From JAHIZC01 sp043813305 (GTDB taxonomy: Bacteria; Omnitrophota; Gorgyraeia; Gygaellales; Profunditerraquicolaceae): DNA of 38,875 nucleotides. Of this stretch, positions 33,056 through 38,875 are shown piece by piece; within the stretch, counting starts at the first letter, position 1, and each line of letters starts with the position of its first letter. The stretch spans positions 1 to 38,875 of the forward strand of contig JBDRLC010000032.1 in assembly GCA_043813305.1 (NCBI GenBank), given 5' to 3'. The notes below the pieces were generated by a model that was not told the origin of the DNA, did not search any database, and saw only the letters and a program-made list of their open reading frames with translations. A program made the position numbers and the translations under genes.

Positions 33056-33925
33056 CTAGTATTTTACTCCCTCTTTCTTGGTAAGTTCCCTGAACTTCTT
33101 CATCAGATTCAAAGTAAGCTTACCGGGTTTCCCTGTACCGATTATACGGCCGTCAACATTCACCACAGGCACAATCTCCGCTGCCGTACCGGTTAAGAAA
33201 CATTCATCAGAGATATAAACTTCATGCCGGGTAATCACATGTTCGTGCGTCGAAATCTTATCCCGGCGCGAGATCTCTAAGACCGCATCGCGGGTAATCC
33301 CCCTTAAAGTTCCCATACACTGCGGAGGAGTATAAAGATGATTATCCTTAACAATAAAGATGTTGTCCCCGGTACACTCTGCCACATATCCTAAAGCATC
33401 TAACATGATTGCTTCATCATAACCGGCATTCACCGCTTCGATTTTAGCCAGGATGTTATTCAAGTAGTTTAAGGACTTAATCTGAGGATTCACTGCCTCA
33501 GGAAGATTCCTTACCGTGGGAACGGTAGTGATTTTCAACCCTTCCTTATAGAATTTCTCCGGATACAAAAGTATCTTATCGGCAATGATAATCACCGACC
33601 CATGCCCCTTACATTTACGCGGATCAAGCCCCAAATCACCCTCTCCGCGGGTAGTCACTAATCTAACGTAAGCATCGGTAAGTTTATTCTGATTTAAAGT
33701 TGCAATTACAGCTTTAATCATCTGCTCTTTACTCAACGGAATCTCAAGCATAATACTGTGGGCAGATTCATAAAGCCTATCAATATGCTCCTTTAATTTA
33801 AATATCAGGCGATTATAAGAACGGATCCCTTCGAACACGCCGTCTCCGTAAAGAAGGCCGTGGTCAAACACGGAGATCTTCGCATTTTTTTTATCATAAA
33901 ATTTTCCGTTAATATAGACCTTCAT
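33056..33925 (-). CDS. ilvE: Branched-chain amino acid aminotransferase (fold type IV PLP enzyme)
   Basis: The 289-residue protein shows FDHGLLYGDGVFEGIRSYN (20-38), the PLP lysine K150 in PQIKSLNYLNNILA, and ECTGDNIFIV, in the arrangement typical of IlvE, which transfers amino groups between glutamate and leucine, isoleucine or valine keto acids. D-amino acid transaminase and aminodeoxychorismate lyase share the fold; IKSLNYLNN favours IlvE. It starts 10 bases after lolD. Other ilv genes are absent here. Confidence 0.88.
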   Translation of the reverse strand: MKVYINGKFYDKKNAKISVFDHGLLYGDGVFEGIRSYNRLIFKLKEHIDRLYESAHSIMLEIPLSKEQMIKAVIATLNQNKLTDAYVRLVTTRGEGDLGLDPRKCKGHGSVIIIADKILLYPEKFYKEGLKITTVPTVRNLPEAVNPQIKSLNYLNNILAKIEAVNAGYDEAIMLDALGYVAECTGDNIFIVKDNHLYTPPQCMGTLRGITRDAVLEISRRDKISTHEHVITRHEVYISDECFLTGTAAEIVPVVNVDGRIIGTGKPGKLTLNLMKKFRELTKKEGVKY

Positions 33926-33935
33926 TCATACCTCC

Positions 33936-34610
33936 TTAATTTACCAACCTGCCGTCCCTTAAATGATAAATCCTATCTGCTACCTTGGCTAATTCTAAAT
34001 TATGCGTTACCAGAATAACCGTCATCTGCTCCTGGGCATTAATCTGTTTAATTAAAGAGATTATATCATTCCCTGACTTAGAATCAAGGTTTCCTGTAGG
34101 CTCATCGCATAAGAGCAGTCCGGGCTTATTGATTAACCCGCGGACAATCGCTGCTCTCTGCCTCTCTCCCCCTGATAACTGGCCGGGAAAATGATTTATC
34201 CTCTCTCCTAACCCTACCTGTTCTAACAGCTTAATAGCATTATTTCTAGGTTCTAGGTTCTGGGTTCTAGGTTTTAGGCAAATCATCGCAGGCATGAGTA
34301 TATTCTCTAAAACTGTGAACTCGGATAACAGGTGATAAAACTGAAAAACAAAGCCGATGCGCTGGTTTCTTATCTGGGAGATCACTGAATCTCCCAGGCT
34401 GTATACATCCTCTCCCTGAAAGATCACCCGGCCTTGAGAGGGAGAATCCAGTCCGCCTAATATATGCAACAAGGTAGATTTACCCGCACCGGAAGGGCCT
34501 ACTATAGCAGCGAACTCTCCCTTTTTAATATCGAGATCTACCCCTTTTAATATAGAAAGGGACTTTTTACCGTTACCAAAACTCTTATGTATATTCTTTG
34601 CCTGTAACAA
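33936..34610 (-). CDS. lolD: LolD-like ABC ATPase of lipoprotein release
   Basis: The 224-residue MacB/LolD-type ATPase has Walker A GPSGAGKS (38-45), Q-loop FVFQFYHLL (87-95), signature LSGGER (145-150), Walker B LLLCDEP (165-171) and H-loop H203. With the upstream LolC/E permease it should extract outer-membrane lipoproteins from the inner membrane. Residues about 113-123 (KPRTQNLEPRN) are coded by five tandem 7-bp repeats in a loop between the Q-loop and the signature. Confidence 0.88.
   Translation of the reverse strand: MLQAKNIHKSFGNGKKSLSILKGVDLDIKKGEFAAIVGPSGAGKSTLLHILGGLDSPSQGRVIFQGEDVYSLGDSVISQIRNQRIGFVFQFYHLLSEFTVLENILMPAMICLKPRTQNLEPRNNAIKLLEQVGLGERINHFPGQLSGGERQRAAIVRGLINKPGLLLCDEPTGNLDSKSGNDIISLIKQINAQEQMTVILVTHNLELAKVADRIYHLRDGRLVN
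34244..34278. repeat. Five tandem 7-bp units (TTCTAGG type) inside lolD
   Basis: On the + strand 34244-34278 is five consecutive 7-mers: TTCTAGG three times, TTCTGGG once and TTTTAGG once. They are translated on the - strand as the peptide KPRTQNLEPRN within LolD, with no frame disruption. Confidence 0.85.
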
Positions 34611-34619
34611 ATCTATATT

Positions 34620-35804
34620 TTATTCGTACCGTAGTGATTCCACCGGCTTTAATTGCGCGGCTTTAGCTGCCGGATAAATAGTCGAGATTAAGACAATAGA
34701 CATCGCAGCCAATACAATCAAGATTATATCCGGCCAAAGCTGAATTGATACCGGTAGCTTATCAATATAATATATATCCTGAGGCAACTTGATAAATTGA
34801 TATTTCTTTAACAAAGCGCAAAGCACAACACCACCGATTACACCGAAAAGTGTTCCTAATGACCCTATGAGCAGGCCATGCAAAGTAAAAATCTTGCGTA
34901 TATGAGCAGAGGTCATACCGATTGCCTTTAATATTCCTATATCCTTGGTCTTCTCTACTACCATCACTACCAAAGTACTGATAATATTAAACGAAGCCAC
35001 CAGAATCACTAGGGTTAAGATGATAAACATTGCCAGCTTCTCAAGCTTTAAGGCAGCAAAGAAATTCTGATTCGCTTCCATCCAGGTTTTAAGGATATAA
35101 TTAAAACCTAGGGCAGCGGATAATTCTTCTTTTACTTTATCAGCAAGATAAAGATTATCTAACTTTACGGCAATCGCACTTATCCGATCCCCCAGGCCTA
35201 AGATCTTTTGAGCTGATTCTAGATGCATAAATACAAGATTCATATCATAATCATACATCCCGGAATTAAATATCCCGGCAACTCTCAGCTTATGCAGTTT
35301 TCCTTGGGGGGAATAAATACTAATTTCCGTATTCAGGCTCCGTCCTAAATACAGAGCCAGCTCTTTACCGATGACTACCCCGTCTGCTCCCAGATTATCT
35401 ATATCTCCGGCAACCAGGTATTGCCTTATCCTGGTAACCTCTTTCTCAGGATCGATCCCTCTTAAGCCGACGGCAAAATATCTTCCCTCCTCTTTAGCTA
35501 AAATTTGGCCCTGGACATAAGGACTGATTCCTTTTATATGAGGATAAGATGAAATTTTATCTACAATACCGGCATATTCACTGCTATTTATTCCCTCATA
35601 TCCTGCTATGGTTATGTGCGAATAATTGCCGATAATCTTATCACGCAGGTCCTTGTCAAAACCGGTCATCACTGCAATAACTATGATCAACGCCATCACT
35701 CCTATGGCCACACCCAGAATAGAAGTCAGGCTAATCAAAGAAATGAATTTCTCTTTTCTCTTTGTGAGTAGATACCGCCAGCTGATGTATAATTCGGTTT
35801 TCAT
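34620..35804 (-). CDS. lolC: LolC/LolE-like lipoprotein-releasing permease
   Basis: The 394-residue protein has one N-terminal transmembrane helix (about 22-48), a periplasmic MacB-like domain (about 50-255), and three C-terminal helices (about 258-285, 310-335, 355-380), the FtsX/LolC-E layout. The N-terminus LYISWRYLLTKRKEKFISLISLTSILGVAIGVMALI is highly typical. Only one permease gene is present, so it may act as a homodimer with LolD, as in lineages with a single LolC/E-type (LolF-like) permease. A 7-bp repeat array lies directly upstream of the start. Confidence 0.87.
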   Translation of the reverse strand: MKTELYISWRYLLTKRKEKFISLISLTSILGVAIGVMALIIVIAVMTGFDKDLRDKIIGNYSHITIAGYEGINSSEYAGIVDKISSYPHIKGISPYVQGQILAKEEGRYFAVGLRGIDPEKEVTRIRQYLVAGDIDNLGADGVVIGKELALYLGRSLNTEISIYSPQGKLHKLRVAGIFNSGMYDYDMNLVFMHLESAQKILGLGDRISAIAVKLDNLYLADKVKEELSAALGFNYILKTWMEANQNFFAALKLEKLAMFIILTLVILVASFNIISTLVVMVVEKTKDIGILKAIGMTSAHIRKIFTLHGLLIGSLGTLFGVIGGVVLCALLKKYQFIKLPQDIYYIDKLPVSIQLWPDIILIVLAAMSIVLISTIYPAAKAAQLKPVESLRYE

Positions 35805-35817
35805 TGTATCACCGTAA

Positions 35818-35846
35818 CTAGTAAAATAGCAACTCGTAACTAGTAA
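35818..35846. repeat. Heptamer repeat (CTAGTAA/CTCGTAA), left flank of the four-helix gene
   Basis: Three 7-mers, CTAGTAA (35818-35824), CTCGTAA (35833-35839) and CTAGTAA (35840-35846), lie between the lolC start and the four-helix gene end. The last two form a 14-bp string that recurs inverted at 36231-36244 on the other side of that gene. Confidence 0.85.
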
Positions 35847-35848
35847 TT

Positions 35849-36220
35849 TTATTTTTTCTTCTCTATAGAGCGAATCAAACCATTAATAAGCTTATTGATT
35901 TCTTCGGTTAAATAAAACAAATGTTTGAATTGCGCTTCTTTCAAAAAAGATAAGTCTTTCGCTAATAATAAATAACTCTGTATTTCGCTAGCTGAGCCTC
36001 GAGAATTATGATAAAACCTTATCTTATCGTTTTAATGATACCTGCTAAACCCCTCAGCAATATTCGCTGTAATAGACGATGCTGCTCTTCTCAGCTGACT
36101 AGTAATACCGTAGAGTTCCTCTTTAGGAAATCTACTTGTTATCTTATAGATTTCTAAAACAAGATTGTGCGATTTTTTCCAGGCATCTAGATCATAAAAA
36201 TTATTAATCTTGCTACGCAT
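35849..36220 (-). pseudogene. Four-helix-bundle (S23/23S IVP family) gene interrupted by one in-frame TAA
   Basis: From the ATG at 36220 the frame reads a typical four-helix-bundle start (FYDLDAWKKSHNLVLEIYKITSRFPKEE... shortened here; LRRAASSITANIAEGFSRYH), then meets TAA at 36032-36034. The same frame continues without further stops for 60 codons (NDKIRFYHNSRGSASEIQSY..., LLLAKDLSFLKEAQFKHL, ending IRSIEKKK) to TAA at 35849. Both halves match the family and together give its usual length of about 120 residues, so a single substitution explains the break. These proteins occur within 23S rRNA intervening sequences and as free-standing genes of unknown role. No Shine-Dalgarno is visible; a 7-bp repeat array abuts the start. 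Confidence 0.85.
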
Positions 36221-36223
36221 TAA

Positions 36224-36259
36224 TTACGAGTTACTAGTTACGAGCTTACGAGTTACTAC
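36224..36259. repeat. Heptamer repeat (TTACGAG/TTACTAG), right flank, overlapping the lysS end
   Basis: Five 7-mers of form TTAC(G/T)A(G/C) run from 36224 to 36259 with one extra base at 36245. They are the inverted counterpart of the array at 35818-35846. The lysS stop codon TAA (36246-36248) and its last three codons lie inside the array, so the repeat has replaced or set the natural end of LysS. Confidence 0.85.
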
Positions 36260-37766
36260 CTGGTCGTAATAATGGAAATAGAATAACATCACGAATTGAG
36301 GCCTGGTCTGTCAAGAGCATTACTAATCTATCAATACCTATGCCTAATCCACCGGTTGGCGGCATTCCGTGCTCTAAAGCCAGGAGATAATCCTCATCAA
36401 GATCCTTTTTCTCATCCTTCTCTAATTCCTTTATCTCTTCCTGGAATCTTTTCCTCTGTTCAATCGGGTCATTCAACTCTGAATAAGCGTTGGCTACTTC
36501 CAGGCCTGCTACGTACAACTCGAATCTCTCCGAGAGTAAAGGATTATCCTGTCTAGTCTGAGCAAGAGGGCATAAATTGGTAAAATAATCTGTAACAAAA
36601 GTCGGATTTGAACTCACCCCGTTAGAGACAGGTCGCCGAAAGTGACCGTCAGATGTCTCCGACATCTTGTCTCTAACGGGACTCATATCCTGCCCTAATA
36701 TATCCTCGATTATCTTATTTATCTGCGAGCGGGTTAAGCGATTTTTATCTTTAGCAAATCCCTTCCGCTGTAATTTTTCTATCATTACTGAAGTTTCATC
36801 TTGCGGTTCAATATCAAATCTCTCCTTAACCATTTCATAAAAAGAGCGCTTCTGCCAGGGCGGCGTCAGATCAACTGTCTTGCCCTGATAAGTAATCTTT
36901 GTACTTCCTAATACTTCCTTGGCAACAGAGCAAACTAAATCCTGTGTCAGTTGCATCATCTCTTCGTAATTAGCATAAGCCTGATAAACCTCAAGCATGG
37001 TAAATTCCGGATTATGCCTGGTTGATACGCCTTCATTACGGAAACTGCGGTTTATCTCATAGACGCGGTCTAATCCTGCGACGATAAGACGCTTCAAGTA
37101 TAATTCCGGAGCAATCCGTAAAAATAACTCCTGATCATATTCATTATGATGGGTCTTAAACGGCCGGCCTGCTGCCCCTCCGGCAATAGAGTGCATCATC
37201 GGAGTTTCGACCTCTAAAAATCCTCTATCTTCTAAGAATCTTCTAATCGCCTGGATAATTTTTGAGCGGGCGAGAAATACTTTTTTTACCTCTTCGTTAG
37301 CGATTAAATCCAGATAGCGCTGGCGGTAGCGTAACTCTATATCCTTTAACCCGTGCCACTTCTCAGGTAAAGGCCTTAGCGCCTTGGACAATAAAACAAA
37401 CTCATCTACTTTTACCGAAAGTTCACCGCTGCGTGTCTTAAAAAGCTCCCCCTTAACAGAAAGAAAATCAGCTATATCTATGTCTTCCTTTAATATTTCA
37501 AATTGCTCACTTCCGATAAGATCAGCCTTGAGATAAAGTTGTATCTTTCCGGTTCTATCCTTAAGGTCGAGAAATTCTACCTTACCATGCAGGCGCTTAG
37601 CCGTAACCCTGCCGCAAAAGGTTACTTTCTTACCCTCCTGAAAGTCAGCTAAAGATTCTCCGATATCAGTTCGGGAGGTGGATATGGCACCTTTTAGAGA
37701 CACCCCTTTGGCCTTGAGAGCCTCTAATTTAGCCCTTCTTTGCTGTATAATCTCATTCAGCTCCAT
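36246..37766 (-). CDS. lysS: Lysyl-tRNA synthetase (class II), with a repeat-derived insertion
   Basis: LysS charges tRNA-Lys. The 506-residue protein has an N-terminal OB-fold anticodon domain (about 45-150), class II motif 2 YEINRSFRNEGVSTRHNPEFTM (in the middle third) and motif 3 GMPPTGGLGIGIDRLVML near the end. Residues 363-385 are coded by a palindromic element absent from the family pattern; without them the sequence reads GQDMS-SNPTFVTDYF, the normal join before the PTFVTDYF motif. The last residues are coded by a 7-bp repeat array. A perfect sigma70 promoter ends about 10 bases before the ATG, leaving no room for a Shine-Dalgarno. Confidence 0.94.
   Translation of the reverse strand: MELNEIIQQRRAKLEALKAKGVSLKGAISTSRTDIGESLADFQEGKKVTFCGRVTAKRLHGKVEFLDLKDRTGKIQLYLKADLIGSEQFEILKEDIDIADFLSVKGELFKTRSGELSVKVDEFVLLSKALRPLPEKWHGLKDIELRYRQRYLDLIANEEVKKVFLARSKIIQAIRRFLEDRGFLEVETPMMHSIAGGAAGRPFKTHHNEYDQELFLRIAPELYLKRLIVAGLDRVYEINRSFRNEGVSTRHNPEFTMLEVYQAYANYEEMMQLTQDLVCSVAKEVLGSTKITYQGKTVDLTPPWQKRSFYEMVKERFDIEPQDETSVMIEKLQRKGFAKDKNRLTRSQINKIIEDILGQDMSPVRDKMSETSDGHFRRPVSNGVSSNPTFVTDYFTNLCPLAQTRQDNPLLSERFELYVAGLEVANAYSELNDPIEQRKRFQEEIKELEKDEKKDLDEDYLLALEHGMPPTGGLGIGIDRLVMLLTDQASIRDVILFPLLRPGSNS
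36617..36685. mobile_element. Three-stem palindromic element inserted in frame in lysS
   Basis: CCCGTTAGAGACA (36618-36630) and TGTCTCTAACGGG (36668-36680) form a perfect 13-bp outer stem. Inside are two hairpins: GGTCGC/GTGACC (36631-36647, one G-T pair) and AGATGTC-TCC-GACATCT (36651-36667). The palindrome is 63 bp, 21 codons. ACTCA occurs directly on both sides (36612-36616 and 36681-36685), like a 5-bp target duplication; element, one extra base and one ACTCA copy total 69 bp, 23 codons, so the frame is kept. It resembles in principle the Rickettsia palindromic elements, with no sequence relation claimed. Confidence 0.8.
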
Positions 37767-37775
37767 AGATTATAA

Positions 37776-37804
37776 ATTATATAGTATATTTATGGGGATG
37801 TCAA
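37776..37804 (-). promoter_or_regulatory. Consensus sigma70 promoter of lysS, very short leader
   Basis: Reading leftward, TTGACA (37799-37804), a 17-base spacer and TATAAT (37776-37781) match the consensus exactly. The expected start near 37770 gives a leader of about 4 bases before the ATG at 37766. The -35 box overlaps the first bases of the adjacent palindromic repeat. Confidence 0.8.
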
Positions 37805-37853
37805 TGGTTCGATTACGCTCACCATTGATACTGAGCGAAGTCGAGGCATCAAT
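37801..37853. repeat. Palindromic repeat upstream of lysS
   Basis: TCAATGGT (37801-37808) pairs with ACCATTGA (37821-37828). A second, imperfect pairing joins TTCGATTACGCTCA (37808-37821) with TGAGCGAAGTCGAGG (37832-37846), of the CTGAGCGAAGTCGA type often seen as short dispersed repeats in environmental genomes. The remainder of the 148-base gap (37854-37914) holds only a weak dyad, GTTAGACAA against TTGTTAAC at 37885-37907, without a U-run. Confidence 0.65.
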
Positions 37854-37914
37854 TAAATTGGGTGGGGATTAGTAAGTTGCAGGGGTTAGACAAAATATCT
37901 TGTTAACTTTATAA

Positions 37915-38875
37915 TTAACGTATTTGCGCACAAACCGCATATGCCGTAACAGCTCCTGCACCACTAGAACAAATACAAGACCAGGCATTATTGCCGTTCC
38001 ATATCGAAGCTAGTAGATAATTTGCGCCACCGCCAGCACATACGCAGCCTCCGCCAAGAACATATTTGGTTCCTGTACAAGTGGCTGTAGCCGTATTACC
38101 TGCTTGAGTATTAAATGGTTTTTCATATCCCATCTTAATATTTCCAGTACCGATATCCAATTTTTCTGCCGGGCTTGTCGTCCCAATGCCGACGTTGCCG
38201 TTTGCTAATAACACCATGTCAGGACCCACAGCTGCGGCATTTCCTGCATGAAACTCCAATGTACTGCTAGATATTCCGAATCCATAAAAGCTGTTTCCAG
38301 CTGCATTCTGATAAACTGCTAATTTTTTGCCTGCAGAGTTTCCCAAATCTAGACGATGGTATGGATTGGTGGTCCCAATGCCGACGTTGCCAGCTGGGGT
38401 TATTTTTATCACGTCAGTAGCGCCTCCTACACCCAGAGCCATATCCCATGCGCCAAATTTAATATAAGCCATATCGCTAACATCAACTCTTCGCATTATA
38501 TAATGGTCTGCTGTACTCCAACCACTCCCGTTAGCACGTCTTTTAGTAAAAATGCGTATCCTATCGTCATTGCCGGTTAGCAATCTAAAACTTCCCAGCA
38601 TTTTTGTATCGCCTACTATTGTTCCAAGGACAGTCTCTTTTACTTCTAATTTTGCTTCAGGACTGCTTGTCCCGATGCCGACATTGCCAGTATTTGTGTT
38701 GTAGATATCTGCTCCGCTGGTTGCCCAGCCTCCTCCGCCTACTGTTTGCCAACTTCCTGTATCATCACAGACATATACACCTGCCCCTACAACCCCATCA
38801 TCATAATACATCTCACCTTCATTGCAGAATACTGGTTGAGGGCTGGGGTGGAGTTTTAGTGTCCTGTATACCCCA
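37915..38875 (-). CDS. Fibre-like protein with GNVGIGTT repeats, 5-prime end outside the window
   Basis: The frame is open to the right edge (about 320 residues visible) and ends at 37915. It contains three copies of a GNVGIGT(T/S)(S/N)P motif followed by a KLE/RLD-type segment, spaced about 99 and 64 residues apart, with glycine- and asparagine-rich beta-strand-like sequence between. This pattern is common in phage tail fibres and in large bacterial surface proteins. The last 60 or so residues form a cysteine-rich domain (TCTGTKYVLGGGCVCAGGG, WSCICSSGAG, AYAVCAQIR) with six cysteines that could be disulphide bonded. There is no S74-type chaperone end. Function is unknown; cell-surface or phage origin cannot be separated here. 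Confidence 0.75.
   Translation of the reverse strand, partial: GVYRTLKLHPSPQPVFCNEGEMYYDDGVVGAGVYVCDDTGSWQTVGGGGWATSGADIYNTNTGNVGIGTSSPEAKLEVKETVLGTIVGDTKMLGSFRLLTGNDDRIRIFTKRRANGSGWSTADHYIMRRVDVSDMAYIKFGAWDMALGVGGATDVIKITPAGNVGIGTTNPYHRLDLGNSAGKKLAVYQNAAGNSFYGFGISSSTLEFHAGNAAAVGPDMVLLANGNVGIGTTSPAEKLDIGTGNIKMGYEKPFNTQAGNTATATCTGTKYVLGGGCVCAGGGANYLLASIWNGNNAWSCICSSGAGAVTAYAVCAQIR

Noticed and set aside
35818..36259. CRISPR-like array from repeated short units
   Set aside because: Units are 7 bp and mostly contiguous, with no spacers of uniform length and no cas genes.
37767..37914. T-box or lysine riboswitch upstream of lysS
   Set aside because: The promoter lies about 10 bases from the ATG, so no leader RNA exists to hold one, and the upstream bases are a palindromic repeat.

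Overview
The window looks like chromosome of an uncultured diderm bacterium, most likely Candidatus Omnitrophota (formerly OP3); this assignment is inferred from gene content and style, not from a marker search. The cell has Gram-negative envelope systems (LptF/LptG, an MlaE/MlaF/MlaD-type transporter, LolC/E-LolD), yet much of its gene order matches Firmicutes. The stretch mcsA-mcsB-clpC-(mlaEFD)-radA-yacL-ispD-ispF-cysE-cysS, then tmk-holB-ricT-metG-tatD, then thiL-tsaE-tsaB, follows three blocks known from Bacillus subtilis; ctsR, disA and gltX are absent and an Mla module sits between clpC and radA.

Layout. 1-2662: a phosphorelay cluster (three receiver proteins and a CHASE3 histidine kinase). 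2727-7609: an STT3-like membrane glycosyltransferase, a one-frame Maf-M48 protease fusion, a HI0933-family flavoprotein and pyrE, all leftward. 7610-7711: a divergent control region with two near-consensus sigma70 promoters, each ending almost on the start codon. 7718-10628: comF-lptF-lptG, the only rightward genes. 10625-35804: a nearly continuous leftward series of 27 genes covering cell wall (alr), tRNA t6A modification (tsaB, tsaE), thiamine (thiL), methionine salvage (mtnA), translation (metG, cysS), replication (holB, tmk), isoprenoids (ispD, ispF), cysteine (cysE), repair (radA), lipid transport (mlaEFD), proteolysis (clpC, mcsA, mcsB), amino acids (ilvE) and lipoprotein export (lolC, lolD). 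35849-38875: an interrupted four-helix-bundle gene, lysS, and the end of a fibre-like surface or phage-tail-like protein. No tRNA, rRNA or CRISPR array was seen.

The least ordinary content is small repeats placed between and inside housekeeping genes. One class is arrays of 7-bp units, often as facing inverted pairs (ispD/ispF gap, around the four-helix gene) and also inside the reading frames of ispD and lolD. A second is a 63-bp three-stem palindrome inside lysS, flanked by a 5-bp direct repeat; removing it restores a normal-looking LysS frame, so it behaves like a tiny in-frame transposed element. A third is a GCCTGCC/GGCAGGC palindrome that forms the end of radA and adjoins the ribosome-binding site of the next gene. 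A 392-bp structured region between cysS and tmk contains two long inverted repeats and may be a structured RNA or a composite element.
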